NCBI RefSeq assembly: GCF_004137685.1
Contig: NZ_QYBB01000002.1
Location: 248,001-312,000 of the forward strand
DNA from: Lichenibacterium minor
Lineage (GTDB): Bacteria; Pseudomonadota; Alphaproteobacteria; Rhizobiales; Beijerinckiaceae
Length of the DNA: 64,000 nt
Direction: 5' to 3'
Shown here piece by piece: positions 1 to 10,207 of the stretch. The notes under the pieces are model-generated. The model was given only the letters and a program-made list of their open reading frames with translations, ran no database searches and was not told the DNA's origin. Made by a program: the position numbers and the translations under genes. How positions within the stretch are numbered: position 1 is the first letter of the stretch; each line of letters starts with the position of its first letter.

Positions 1-894
1 CGACGGGCCCGATGCCGTGCCGGCGAGGCAGCCGTCCACCCAGTCCTGCAGCTCGACGTCGTAGGCGCGGCTGAAGCGCTCGCGCCAGTCCTCGGGGACG
101 CGGGCCGCGACCGTGCCGCCGCGCTTCACCAGCACGGTGGCGGATTCGGCCAAGGCCACGGTGCCGGTTTCGCCCACGATCTCGCCGCGGATGTCGTAGC
201 CGAAGTCGATGTTGACGCTGGTCTCGACGTCGACGATCGCCCCGCCCGCCATGCGGAGCAGGATCAGCAGCGGGTCCTGCAGGAGGCCCCCGCGCGCCGA
301 CTTCTTCGGCGTGACGACCATGACCTCCGACACCTCCTCGGCGAACAGCCAGCGCGCCACGTCGATGTCGTGGACCGCCGTGTCGACGATCGCCATGTCG
401 GCCGTGTAGTGCGACGGCACGGACGCGTTGCGGTGGCACGAATGGAACATCAGCGGCGCGCCGATCTCGCCCCCGTCGATCGACGCCTTCATGGCCCGGT
501 AGGCGGGGTCGTACCGGCGCATGAAGCCGACCTGCACGAGGCGCGAACCGTGGGCCACCTCGGCGTCGATGATGGCGAGGCCGTCCCGCTCGGTGGTGGC
601 GAGGGGCTTCTCGCAGAACACGAACTTGCCGGCCCGGATCGCGGCCGTGACGTACTGCCGGTGGCTCGGCCCCCAGGAACACACCAGCACGGCGTCGACG
701 GCGGGGGACGCGATCAGCTCTTCGCCGGTGGCGAAGGCTTCGACGCCGGCGAAGCGCGCCGCCACCTCGCGGGCACGGGCCGCGTCGGTGTCAGACACCG
801 CCGTGACGGTCGAGCCGGCCAGCACGGTGGTCAGCCGGCGGATGTGGTCCTGCCCGATCATGCCCACGCCGATCACGCCGATTCTGAGCGCCAT
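1..894 (-). CDS. iolG: Gfo/Idh/MocA oxidoreductase, inositol 2-dehydrogenase-like (3' end outside window)
   Basis: NAD-dependent sugar/polyol dehydrogenase. The 298 visible residues open with a Rossmann GxGxxG loop (residues 9-14), have the EKP motif at 95-97, and a D-T-A-V-H-D stretch at 171-176. These fit the catalytic Lys, Asp and His of IolG, which oxidises myo-inositol to 2-keto-myo-inositol in the cytoplasm. The start is ATG at 894 behind a GGAGG about six bases upstream. Typical family length is about 330 residues, so roughly 30 C-terminal residues lie beyond the left edge. No other iol gene is visible, so the substrate is inferred from motif likeness; another polyol or sugar acid is possible. 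Confidence 0.7.
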   Translation of the reverse strand, partial: MALRIGVIGVGMIGQDHIRRLTTVLAGSTVTAVSDTDAARAREVAARFAGVEAFATGEELIASPAVDAVLVCSWGPSHRQYVTAAIRAGKFVFCEKPLATTERDGLAIIDAEVAHGSRLVQVGFMRRYDPAYRAMKASIDGGEIGAPLMFHSCHRNASVPSHYTADMAIVDTAVHDIDVARWLFAEEVSEVMVVTPKKSARGGLLQDPLLILLRMAGGAIVDVETSVNIDFGYDIRGEIVGETGTVALAESATVLVKRGGTVAARVPEDWRERFSRAYDVELQDWVDGCLAGTASGPS

Positions 895-1019
895 TCCATC
901 CTCCCTCGAACGCGGCACCGGTGCCGCTTTGCGGTGGACGATAGCCGCGCGGGGGCCTGTCCCACAACGCCCGGGGCGCATTCGCCCGGCTCGGGCCGGG
1001 CACGGGCCGTGCCGCGACG

Positions 1020-1223
1020 TCACGCGTCGGGGGGCTCGGCCTCGTCGAACCTGCGGGCGAGACGGTCCATCCGGCGCAGCGCCACGCCGACGAAGATCAG
1101 CACGAGGCCGCCCACCAGGCAGGTGATCTCGGTGCCGAACTGAGCGTCCGTTGGGGCGTGGCGCGTGGTGAGGAGGCCGAAGAGCACGATCAGCGCCCCG
1201 CAGGCGATGGCGAGCGCCCCCAC
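1020..1223 (-). CDS. Small two-helix membrane protein
   Basis: A 67-residue protein starting at GTG. Two hydrophobic helices (about residues 3-18 and 30-49) are separated by a short polar loop. The tail is charged and Arg/Glu-rich, so both ends probably face the cytoplasm. It begins 10 bases after the stop of the upstream phosphatase gene on the same strand, which suggests co-transcription. I do not recognise a family. The composition and tight spacing make it a likely real gene, but the GTG start is not well anchored. Confidence 0.5.
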   Translation of the reverse strand: MGALAIACGALIVLFGLLTTRHAPTDAQFGTEITCLVGGLVLIFVGVALRRMDRLARRFDEAEPPDA

Positions 1224-1233
1224 CGGCGGCGCC

Positions 1234-1827
1234 TCAGGCCGCCGCCTGGGCGGCGCGGCCGAGCGCGACCTCGCGGGCGCGGTTCAGCCGCGTCATCACC
1301 TCGGCGAGGTCGGGCCTGCGGGCGAGGTTGCCGGCGTAGAGCGTCGCCACCGCGGCCGTGAGCCGCCCGCCGCGGCCCAGGATGGCGTCGGCCATCTCGG
1401 TCATGCGCAGGTTGGGCCAGGCGATCGGCCGGATGGCCCGCACCCGCGCGACGACGTCCCCCTCGCCCTCCTCGGGATGCGCCTGGGCCAGCAGCATCGT
1501 CATGGCGGCGGTGGAGCGCGAGATGCCCATGTGGCAGTGGACCAGCATGTGGCCCGCGCCGGCGCCGTCCGGCCGGGCGAAGGCGTCGCGGCCCCAGCGC
1601 AGGATCGCCTCGACGTCGCCCCGCTCCGGCAGGACGACGTTCGGCCCGGGCTCGATCTCGTCGTTGAACCGCAGCGTCAGGCGGGCCGGGTCGCCGTAGC
1701 GGGCGAAGGCCGGGTGGTCGTCGCGGCCGGGGTCGACGATCGACAGCACGTGGGTGACGCCGCGGTCGGCGTGGGACTCGAGCTCGTCGAGGCCGCAGAC
1801 GGTGAGGAGGGAGAAGGCTCGGCTCAT
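1234..1827 (-). CDS. Tyrosine/dual-specificity protein phosphatase family
   Basis: A 197-residue cytoplasmic protein with the cysteine-phosphatase loop HCHMGISRS (Cys98 nucleophile, Arg104). This is the HCx5R signature of protein tyrosine phosphatases, with a Ser after the Arg as in dual-specificity enzymes. An upstream Asp in the F-N-D segment (about residue 56) could be the general acid. Alphaproteobacterial relatives are usually annotated as tyrosine phosphatase-like proteins of unknown substrate. I chose the ATG at 1827 because the longer frame upstream is Arg/Gly-rich and looks non-coding. The downstream small membrane protein gene follows at once. Confidence 0.75.
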   Translation of the reverse strand: MSRAFSLLTVCGLDELESHADRGVTHVLSIVDPGRDDHPAFARYGDPARLTLRFNDEIEPGPNVVLPERGDVEAILRWGRDAFARPDGAGAGHMLVHCHMGISRSTAAMTMLLAQAHPEEGEGDVVARVRAIRPIAWPNLRMTEMADAILGRGGRLTAAVATLYAGNLARRPDLAEVMTRLNRAREVALGRAAQAAA

Positions 1828-2058
1828 GCCGCGATGGCTAGCACGGGACGCGGCCGCCCTCCACGGTTTCCCGCCCCGGCCGCCGCCCAGGCGCTTGCGC
1901 AAATCGGCGCGCCGGGCAAAAGTCTCCGCCCTTCACGGTTTTTCGGCGAAGGGTGCGCCATCCGGGTCCCGCCCGTCGCCTCGGGGTCCGGCACGTCTCG
2001 TCCAAGCAGGTCCGCGTCGGCAGGCCGACGCTCCGCCCGCTTGGCTTCTTGTCTCAGC

Positions 2059-2099
2059 GCAGGTCGCTGGAGCGCGCGGGGCGCTCTCCGGCGACCTGC
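2059..2099 (+). other. Strong hairpin in the dnaN leader
   Basis: GCAGGTCGC (2059-2067) pairs exactly with GCGACCTGC (2091-2099). An inner GGAGCGC/GCGCTCTCC arm has one extra base. The structure ends 18 bases before the dnaN start codon. The gene upstream is on the opposite strand, so this is not a terminator for a plus-strand neighbour, and no T-run follows. It could be a leader structure affecting dnaN translation. The rest of 1828-2117 shows nothing clear. Confidence 0.5.
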
Positions 2100-2117
2100 T
2101 TAGGATCGGGTCCCGCC

Positions 2118-3236
2118 ATGAAAGTCACCCTCGAACGCGCGGCCCTGCTCAAGGCGCTGGGGCACGTCCAGCGCGTCGTCGAGCGCCGCACCACCATCCC
2201 GATCCTGAGCAACGTGCTGGTGCGCGCCGGGGCCGGCACGCTGCGCCTCAAGGCCACCGACCTCGACCTCGAAGTGACGGAAGAGCTGCCCGCCGACGTC
2301 GCCCAGGAGGGCGCCACGACGCTGCCGGCCCACACGCTGCACGACATCGTGCGCAAGCTGCCGGACGGCTCGCAGGTGACGCTCGACATGTCGGGCGACA
2401 CGGGCCAGCTCGTACTGCGCTCCGGCCGGTCCCGCTTCCAGCTCCAGTGCCTCCCCGAAAGCGACTTCCCCGACCTCGCCGCCGGCGAGATGACCCACCG
2501 CTTCGCCCTGCCGGCCGGGCAGCTGAAGCACCTCATCGACAAGACCTCCTTCGCCATCTCGACGGAGGAAACGCGCTACTACCTCAACGGCGTGTACCTC
2601 CACACGATGGAGCGCGACGGCGAAACGGTGCTGCGCGTCGTGTCGACGGACGGCCACCGCCTCGCCCGGGTCGAGATGGCGGCGCCGCAGGGCTCCGCCG
2701 GCATCCCCGGCGTGATCGTGCCGCGCAAGGCCGTGGCGGAGATCCAGAAGCTCATCGAGGACCCGGCGAGCGACGTCGGCATCGAGATGTCGGCCACCAA
2801 GATCCGCCTGACGCTGGGCGCGGTGGTGCTGACCACCAAGCTCATCGACGGCACCTTCCCGGACTACGGCCGCGTCATACCGGCCGGCAACGACAAGATG
2901 CTGGTGGTGCCGAAGAGCGCCTTCGCGGCCGCGGTCGACCGCGTGTCGACCATCTCGGCCGAGCGCGGCCGGGCCGTGAAGCTGGCGTTGAGCGACGGCA
3001 AGCTGATCCTCAGCGTCAACAACCCCGACTCCGGCTCCGCCACGGAGGAGCTCGACGTCGAATACGACGCGAGCCCCTTGGACATCGGCTTCAACGCCCG
3101 GTACCTGCTCGACATCACGGCCCAGCTCGACAGCGACACCGCTTTCCTGAAGCTCGCCGATCCCGGCTCGCCGACCCTGGTCCAGGACCGCGAAGGCGCC
3201 CCCGCCCTGTACGTGCTGATGCCCATGCGGGTCTGA
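2118..3236 (+). CDS. dnaN: DNA polymerase III beta subunit (sliding clamp)
   Basis: A 372-residue clamp, the normal length for the family. It forms the ring that tethers DNA polymerase III and other partners to DNA. The sequence is recognisable throughout: an N-terminal M-K-V-T-L-E-R, the segment RRTTIPILSN in domain I, the TDLDLEV strand, and the canonical C-terminal YVLMPMRV, where the hydrophobic partner-binding pocket is completed. The start is the ATG at 2118; longer upstream readings would translate the leader hairpin. dnaA is not next to it, which is common in this order. The gene is followed by a GC-rich hairpin and then a cyclic-di-GMP gene. Confidence 0.97.
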   Translation: MKVTLERAALLKALGHVQRVVERRTTIPILSNVLVRAGAGTLRLKATDLDLEVTEELPADVAQEGATTLPAHTLHDIVRKLPDGSQVTLDMSGDTGQLVLRSGRSRFQLQCLPESDFPDLAAGEMTHRFALPAGQLKHLIDKTSFAISTEETRYYLNGVYLHTMERDGETVLRVVSTDGHRLARVEMAAPQGSAGIPGVIVPRKAVAEIQKLIEDPASDVGIEMSATKIRLTLGAVVLTTKLIDGTFPDYGRVIPAGNDKMLVVPKSAFAAAVDRVSTISAERGRAVKLALSDGKLILSVNNPDSGSATEELDVEYDASPLDIGFNARYLLDITAQLDSDTAFLKLADPGSPTLVQDREGAPALYVLMPMRV

Positions 3237-3255
3237 CATCCGGGGTTGAGGGAAG

Positions 3256-3297
3256 GGCCGATCGCGCGCCGAGATGCGCGCGCGGCGCGGGTCGGCC
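3256..3297 (+). terminator. GC-rich hairpin after dnaN (possible terminator)
   Basis: GGCCGA (3256-3261) pairs with TCGGCC (3292-3297), and GC-rich inner arms continue the pairing imperfectly. It lies 20 bases after the dnaN stop and before the preferred start of the next gene. No T-run follows, so it is at best a Rho-assisted or pausing structure. Confidence 0.35.
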
Positions 3298-3462
3298 GTC
3301 GGACGAGGTTTATCGTCCATGACGGGTGCCGTGCCGCAGCTTCCCGTGCGATGGGAACGGGGCGCGGTTCCGGAAGGGCCGCCCGGCCCGGCCCTCACGG
3401 TTGAAGGACAGTCAGATGGATCGAGGTCGGATCGGGGTCCTCGCTTCGTGCCCGGAGATGGC

Positions 3463-4701
3463 ATGATCGACGTCGAGCAGATCGGCGCTCCGGCCTTCTC
3501 GGTCGCGGTGGCGGGCGACGTCTTCACCTACGCGGGCATCAACCGGCGCCTCGCGGACGTGATCGGCGTCGCACCGGCCGATTTCGTCGGCCAGACCCCC
3601 CGGAGCCTGCTGTCGCCCGGGTATGCCGAGGAGCTGCTCGGCCATTACCGGCGCTGCGTCGGCGGCCGCGCGTCGGTGGACTTCGAAAGCTTCTATGACG
3701 CGCCCGGCGGCGGGCGGTGGTGGCACACCACCGTGTCGCCGGTGTTCGACGCCGAGGACGGGCCCGTCGTGCTGCTGGTGGGGCTCAGCGTCGACATCAC
3801 GTCGCGCAAGGACATCGAGCGCCGGGCCGGCGAGGTCGACGCCCGCATCGCGCTCGCCATGGACCTGCTGGAAGGGGGGTTCTGGCATTATTCCATCGCG
3901 GACCGCCGCTTCGGGATCTCGCCGCAGTTGAGCCGCCTCGTGGCCGGCCCCGACGCGGGCCTGCTGGACGGGCCCGCCTATGCCGGGTTCGTCCTGCCGG
4001 AGGACCGGGCCGCGCTCGACATCGGCGCGCTGGTGCAGGGGGACGCGGAAGCGTCGGCGGCCGAATACCGCCTGCGCACGAGCGTCGGCGACCTGCGCTG
4101 GATGTCGTGCCGGCGGCGCTTGACGCGCGACGAGGCCGGCCGGCCGGAGAACGTCGTCGGCGTGGTGGTGGACATCACCGACCAGAAGCTGCGCCAGGAG
4201 GTCGTGGCGGCCGAGGCCGCCACCGACAGCCTGACGGCGCTCACCAACCGGCGCGGCTTCGATGCCCTGGGCCAGCGCCTCGCCGCCGGGGCGCGGGACG
4301 GCGGTGCCTTCGGCCTGCTCCTGATCGACCTCGACCGGTTCAAGCCCGTCAACGACACCCACGGCCATGCCGTGGGGGACGCGGTTCTGCGCGAGGTGGC
4401 GGCGCGGCTGCGGCGGCACGTGCGGCCCGGGGACGTGGCGGCCCGGCTCGGCGGCGACGAGTTCGCCGTGCTGGTGCCCGGCGCCACCGAGGACGTCCTG
4501 GCCGGGCTGGCGCGCCGCATCGTCGGGGCCGTGGGCCGACCCGTCGCGACCTCCGCGGGGCGGGTCGAGATCGGCGCCAGCGTCGGGGCCGCGCTGTGGC
4601 GCGACGCCGACCGCACCCTGGCGGCGCTGGCGGAGCGGGCCGATGCGGCCCTGTTCGCCGTCAAGCGCGACGGGCGCGGAGCCTGGCGCATCTCCGCCTG
4701 A
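3463..4701 (+). CDS. PAS-PAS-GGDEF diguanylate cyclase
   Basis: A 412-residue predicted c-di-GMP synthase. Two PAS-type sensory domains (roughly residues 5-110 and 120-240; both end in an ...VDIT.. segment) precede a GGDEF domain. The catalytic GGDEF is intact at about 330-334. An RPGD inhibitory-site motif lies exactly five residues upstream, so product feedback inhibition is expected. No membrane segment or EAL domain is seen, so it is probably a soluble sensor. I prefer the ATG at 3463, which follows GGAG; an open frame extends back to 3274 but crosses a hairpin and is Gly/Pro/Arg-rich. It converges on cmk. Confidence 0.85.
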   Translation: MIDVEQIGAPAFSVAVAGDVFTYAGINRRLADVIGVAPADFVGQTPRSLLSPGYAEELLGHYRRCVGGRASVDFESFYDAPGGGRWWHTTVSPVFDAEDGPVVLLVGLSVDITSRKDIERRAGEVDARIALAMDLLEGGFWHYSIADRRFGISPQLSRLVAGPDAGLLDGPAYAGFVLPEDRAALDIGALVQGDAEASAAEYRLRTSVGDLRWMSCRRRLTRDEAGRPENVVGVVVDITDQKLRQEVVAAEAATDSLTALTNRRGFDALGQRLAAGARDGGAFGLLLIDLDRFKPVNDTHGHAVGDAVLREVAARLRRHVRPGDVAARLGGDEFAVLVPGATEDVLAGLARRIVGAVGRPVATSAGRVEIGASVGAALWRDADRTLAALAERADAALFAVKRDGRGAWRISA

Positions 4702-4792
4702 AATCCCGTCCCGTCCCGCCCTCGACCCGCGCAGGTGTTCGGGGGCCCTCCCCCCGGCGCCACGGCGCTCCGGGGCCGTTCAGGACGAGAGC

Positions 4793-4808
4793 GACGCCCG
4801 CGGGCGTC
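4793..4808. repeat. 16-bp perfect palindrome between convergent genes
   Basis: GACGCCCG|CGGGCGTC reads identically on both strands. It sits between the stops of the diguanylate cyclase (plus) and cmk (minus). It has no loop and no T-run, so a classical terminator is unlikely. Its role is unknown. Confidence 0.4.
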
Positions 4809-4823
4809 GACCGGGCCGGCGGA

Positions 4824-5447
4824 TCAACGCCGGCCGGCGGGCACGAAGCGCAGCGCCGCCGCGAAGGCGCCCTCGACGTCGAGCGCCGTGGTGTCGAGCG
4901 CGTGGGCGTCGGGCGCGGCGCGCAGGGGGGCGATGGCGCGGGTGCTGTCGCGCTCGTCGCGGATGCGGATGTCCTCGAGGATGGCGGCGTAGTCGGCGGG
5001 CTCGTCGCGGCCGGCGAGTTCGAGCGCGCGGCGCTGCGCCCGCGTCTGCGGGCTCGCCGTGACGAAGATCTTCACGTCCGCCTCGGGGCAGATCACGGTG
5101 CCGATGTCGCGCCCGTCGAGGACGGCACCTTCCGGCCGCAGCGCGAAGCCGCGCTGCGCCGCCGCCAGCGTCGCCCGCACGGCGGGGATGGCGGCCACCA
5201 CCGACGCCGCTTCGCCCATGGCGCGGCCGCGCAGCCGCGCCTCGTCGAACTCCGTCAGCGCCAGGCCCCGTGCGGCCGCCACGGCGGAAGCGGCGTCGTC
5301 GAGCCGCTCGCCGGCGTCGATCAGGGCGCGGGCCGTGGCGCGGTACAGCAGGCCGGTGTCGAGGTGGGGCAGGCCGAAATGGTCGGCGAGCTTGCGCGCC
5401 AGCGTGCCCTTCCCGGACGCGGCCGGGCCGTCGATGGCGATGATCAC
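4824..5447 (-). CDS. cmk: Cytidylate kinase
   Basis: A 207-residue (d)CMP kinase, which phosphorylates CMP and dCMP with ATP for nucleotide synthesis. The start is GTG at 5447, giving the family N-terminus [15 protein letters not shown] with the P-loop GPAASGKGT. The LDTGLLYRA nucleotide-binding segment and [15 protein letters not shown] are also typical. The open frame extends 40 codons upstream but is Pro/Arg-rich and not family-like. The length fits alphaproteobacterial Cmk. rpsA, a frequent neighbour of cmk, is not present here. Confidence 0.93.
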   Translation of the reverse strand: MIIAIDGPAASGKGTLARKLADHFGLPHLDTGLLYRATARALIDAGERLDDAASAVAAARGLALTEFDEARLRGRAMGEAASVVAAIPAVRATLAAAQRGFALRPEGAVLDGRDIGTVICPEADVKIFVTASPQTRAQRRALELAGRDEPADYAAILEDIRIRDERDSTRAIAPLRAAPDAHALDTTALDVEGAFAAALRFVPAGRR

Positions 5448-5707
5448 GGCGCGCACCCGCAGGCTGCGGCGCGGCCGCGAAGGGCGGAGCGGGCGCCCGG
5501 ACGGCGCGTCGGCATGGGCAAGAGCGGGCTCCGGGCAGGGGAACGGCAAACGCCGCGCTCGTACCATGCCGGCCGATGGCTGTCATTACGGGGCCGCCGC
5601 CCCGGCACTTTCCGATTGACGCCGCCGCCTTGCCCGCCCTAACCCCTTGCTTCCGATCGTTGAAGAAGGGCAGCGGCGCCGCGCGCGCGGTGCCGTGAGG
5701 ATGGACT

Positions 5708-6088
5708 GTGGCAAAACCCGAACTTGGCGCGAAGCATCAGTGCCAGAATTGCGCGACGAAATTCTTCGACCTCAATCGCGACCCGATCCTGTGCCCGAAA
5801 TGCGGCGCCGTGTTCGTGCCTCTGCCGGTCGCCCGTGCCCCGGCCCGCGCGTCCGCGGCCGTGGCGGCGCGCGACGAGGGTGAGGTCGAGCAGGAGACCG
5901 CAGGCGTCGAGATCGTGTCGCTCGACGAGGCCGAGGCCGGCGAGAAGCCCGAGCCCGCCACCGACGACGACATCGAGGTCGACGACACGCCCGCGGACGA
6001 CAACACCTTCCTCGAAGAGGAGGAGGAGGGCGACGACGACGTGGCCGACCTGATCGACGGCGAGATCGAGGACGACGAGGAGGCGTGA
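5708..6088 (+). CDS. TIGR02300-type zinc-ribbon protein with acidic tail
   Basis: A 126-residue protein of a family widespread in Alphaproteobacteria and without known function. The N-terminus (about 1-37) carries two Cys pairs, CQNC and CPKC, around the K-F-F-D-L-N-R-D-P segment that marks the family. This suggests a zinc ribbon. The remaining two thirds is Asp/Glu-rich and disordered, ending in a run of acidic residues. The start is GTG at 5708, giving M-A-K-P-E-L-G. It stands alone upstream of the tRNA pair. DNA, RNA or protein binding is possible but not shown. Confidence 0.85.
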   Translation: MAKPELGAKHQCQNCATKFFDLNRDPILCPKCGAVFVPLPVARAPARASAAVAARDEGEVEQETAGVEIVSLDEAEAGEKPEPATDDDIEVDDTPADDNTFLEEEEEGDDDVADLIDGEIEDDEEA

Positions 6089-6154
6089 GCCTTCTCCCCG
6101 CCGGTCGCCTCCGGGGGGCCGGCGGAAAAACCCGGCGCCCCGAGAAAATCGGGC

Positions 6155-6183
6155 TTGTGCGGCCGGAATGACGAAGTTATAGA
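6155..6183 (+). promoter_or_regulatory. Sigma-70-type promoter for the tRNA-Ala pair
   Basis: TTGTGC at 6155-6160, a 17-base spacer, and TATAGA at 6178-6183. Transcription would begin near 6190, about 105 bases before the first tRNA. The same -35/-10 hexamers with the same spacing occur upstream of rlmN, which supports both calls. Confidence 0.6.
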
Positions 6184-6294
6184 ACCGACCTCGCCGCCGC
6201 TCATCGAGCGGCGCCAGATCAGGTGGCCCCGCTTCGACGCGGTCACAAGATCAGGGTGGAGCCCGACATCAATCGGACTTGCGCGGACTAAAGT

Positions 6295-6370
<76 letters not shown>

Positions 6371-6454
6371 CGACACCGATCCGGCTGAGCCGATCCGGAT
6401 CACAGGTGACGAACAAGGTTCCCTCCCCGTCTCCAAGCGGTGGTTGTAAAGGAT

Positions 6455-6530
6455 GGGGTCATAGCTCAGTTGGTAGAGCGCTTCAATGGCATTGAAGAGG
6501 TCGTCGGTTCGATTCCGTCTGACTCCACCA
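6455..6530 (+). tRNA. tRNA-Ala(GGC), copy 2
   Basis: Identical to copy 1 except for a compensated acceptor pair: the stem is GGGGTCA/TGACTCC, so C-G has become T-A at the fifth acceptor pair. The anticodon is GGC and CCA is encoded. It lies 84 bases after copy 1 with no promoter seen between them, so the two are probably co-transcribed. Confidence 0.97.
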
Positions 6531-6835
6531 CTCCCCTGACATCATCATCGATCGACCCGACGCGCTGACGGCCCGGGGACGGTCGCCGCCCGACCGTTCC
6601 GTCCGACATCACCCGCGCCAGTGCACCAGCCGCCCGGCGATGCCGGGTCCGTCGACCGGCGCCGGCCCACGGCGTCGAAACGTCACCCTGCCAGTGGCGT
6701 CCCGGGCGGCTCGGGGCGGCGTGCCGGGACCCGGCCCGGCGATCATGGGTCCGACCCGGGACGGCGCCGTCGCGGGGCGCGAGCGGGGCCGTGCGGCACG
6801 GTCCCGGCGCCACCGGCAGGATGGACGTCGGCGGA
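6531..6835. other. Intergenic spacer, no gene seen
   Basis: About 305 bases between the second tRNA and the stop of the DUF2188 gene. Apart from the hairpin at 6577-6600 it holds only frames that mirror neighbouring genes. I see no RNA gene or promoter in it. Confidence 0.5.
6577..6600 (+). terminator. Hairpin downstream of the tRNA pair
   Basis: CGGTCG (6580-6585) pairs with CGACCG (6591-6596) around a CCGCC loop, and flanking GGA/TCC lengthens the stem with one bulge. No T-run follows, so terminator function is uncertain. Confidence 0.35.
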
Positions 6836-7078
6836 TCACACGTCCGTGACGTCGGCGCTGGGCCGGTCCTCGCCCCGGGCGATCTCGTCGTGCCACTCGC
6901 CTTTCGGGTCCTGGTAGGAGATGGCCTCGCTGTCGCCCGGCGTCCCCTGCTCGGCCGCCGCGGCCTCGGCGGCCTTGTGGGCGCCTTCGCGGGTCCGGAA
7001 CGTTTCCGAATAGGCGCCGTCGAGCCGGTAGGCCCAGCCCCCGTCGTGTTCCACGATCTCGTAATGGATGTCGGCCAT
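6836..7078 (-). CDS. DUF2188-like small protein
   Basis: An 80-residue cytoplasmic protein. The core (residues 1-45) is a beta-strand-rich stretch containing GGWAYRLDGAYSETFRTREGA followed by an Ala-rich helix. It resembles DUF2188, small proteins in which a conserved W and a T-K/R-x-E-A segment recur. The C-terminal half is acidic and probably disordered. ATG at 7078 is preceded by GGGAG eight bases upstream, which decides the start over the longer frame to 7174. The family's function is unknown. It diverges from the ABC exporter. Confidence 0.7.
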   Translation of the reverse strand: MADIHYEIVEHDGGWAYRLDGAYSETFRTREGAHKAAEAAAAEQGTPGDSEAISYQDPKGEWHDEIARGEDRPSADVTDV

Positions 7079-7188
7079 CTCGGGGCTCCCTTTTGGCTCG
7101 GATATGTCGAAGGCCTTGGCAAACTTGCCACGCCCCGCGAGGTTCCGACGGCCGCACCCTCGCCGCGGTTGCACGTTAACGCCCCGCG

Positions 7189-9036
<1,848 letters not shown>

Positions 9037-9111
9037 GGATCGGGGTTCGGGCGGGATCGGCCACGGGCGGCGCTCCCTGCCGATCGCTCTCCGCGACGGT
9101 GCGATTTGCAT

Positions 9112-9203
9112 GGTTCGTTTTGAAAAATAGATTTGGGTAGGGGGTTTCCAGACCCAAAACGAACCGGTGCTGCGGTTCGCTCGGGGCATACCCAAAACGA
9201 ACC
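9112..9203. repeat. Left repeat module of the AT-rich insertion
   Basis: ACCCAAAACGAACC occurs twice in direct orientation (9152-9165 and 9190-9203). An inverted partial copy, GGTTCGTTTTG, is at 9112-9122 and could pair with 9155-9165. The second copy is led by GGTTCGCTCGGGGCATACCC. A related module recurs beyond the low-GC gene. Confidence 0.7.
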
Positions 9204-9225
9204 AAGAAAGCGCACGCTCTAGACT

Positions 9226-9876
9226 ATGTTATGGGTGCCCCTCAGCCAACCGAGCTATCGCATGCCCTACATAATGACCGTCTTAGCGCTCCTACGATCT
9301 CTCTCACAAATAGCCGACCATGGCGGACAGGTTCCATTATTGTATATGGATACGAGAAAGATCTATGGTGGATCTATCCGGATGGATGTTCCTAAAGAAT
9401 TCGTTGCACCAAATTCTTCTCGTTTGGATCCGCATTCTTGTTTGATCGTATGTGTCTGGCCAGGACTAAATTCCACGAGTGAAGTTAGGCTAGGGATCCC
9501 TAGCCGATTGATGCACGGCGAGTTCTACATGGACATCTTGATCCGAGAGAAGAACAATATATCAGATCCAGAAAAGCAGTTTGAGAGATACGTCAAATTC
9601 AATAAGGAACTGGTGCGATCCGACAGCATGTTTGGATTGGAATACATGAAGTCCTCATCTCCTGTAGTAAGGGACATATTCGTCTCTGAAAACACTAATA
9701 ATTTCAGCTTTGCTCGTTGTGAAGGAGAGAATACGCTTTCAAATTCAAGTTGTCTTCTTGTTATGTCTCAAGATAGATTCGTAATAGAAATAGGAATGCC
9801 CCGTAGTGAGTTGAAGAACTGGAAACAGATAGAATTCAAAGTGGGACGCTTAATAAGAGGTTGGATAAAAGATTGA
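9226..9876 (+). CDS. Unrecognised protein in AT-rich inserted DNA
   Basis: A 216-codon open frame in DNA that is clearly AT-richer than everything around it, with codon use unlike its neighbours (many ATA, AGA, TTA and AAT codons). The product is hydrophilic with mixed charge. Visible segments include M-D-V-P-K-E-F near the middle-left, a DPEKQFERYVKFNKELV helix, and a basic C-terminus ending RLIRGWIKD. I recognise no domain, signal peptide or membrane helix. Start choice is open: ATG at 9226, or at 9262 (M-P-Y-I-M). A second frame from ATG at 9231 stays open for 54 codons, so the 5' end may be frameshifted. Acquisition by transfer is inferred. Confidence 0.55.
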   Translation: MLWVPLSQPSYRMPYIMTVLALLRSLSQIADHGGQVPLLYMDTRKIYGGSIRMDVPKEFVAPNSSRLDPHSCLIVCVWPGLNSTSEVRLGIPSRLMHGEFYMDILIREKNNISDPEKQFERYVKFNKELVRSDSMFGLEYMKSSSPVVRDIFVSENTNNFSFARCEGENTLSNSSCLLVMSQDRFVIEIGMPRSELKNWKQIEFKVGRLIRGWIKD

Positions 9877-10207
9877 TACTGATTGCCTTTCCGATGATAA
9901 TCAATAAAATATTAATAGTTATTTGATCTGTAATGTGCATCGAACATCCGAGCGCTGGTTAAAGCCTGCGAGTTCAATGAGGGTGTACCCAAAGCGAACC
10001 GGTCCAGGTAGGCCTTCGAAGCCCAGCCGCGTCGGTTCACCTGAGCCATACCCGTATCGAACAAAACCCCTCTGGCTCTGCTCGCCTCGGCCGAGCCTCC
10101 TGCGGAAGGGCTAAAATGTTAGATACCGCCTTGGCGTGGCTGAGTTGACGATGTCACAACGTGATGGTCATCGCCGATCGGGCGGGCGGTCAGAGGACAG
10201 TCAAGGC
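9877..10207. other. Boundary of the AT-rich insertion, no gene seen
   Basis: AT-rich for about 60 bases after the stop, then returning to the local base composition. It contains the right repeat module and the leader of the acetyltransferase. No promoter hexamers are convincing. Confidence 0.5.
9987..10063. repeat. Right repeat module of the AT-rich insertion
   Basis: ACCCAAAGCGAACC at 9987-10000 matches the left copies in 13 of 14 bases and, like the first left copy, is followed by GGT. GGTTCACCTGAGCCATACCC at 10034-10053 then parallels the left GGTTCGCTCGGGGCATACCC, and a degenerate CGAAC follows. The pair order matches the left side. Confidence 0.6.

Noticed and set aside
6099-6132. Hairpin after the zinc-ribbon protein gene as an intrinsic terminator
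   Set aside because: The stem is followed by A residues on the plus strand rather than T, and no minus-strand gene ends here.
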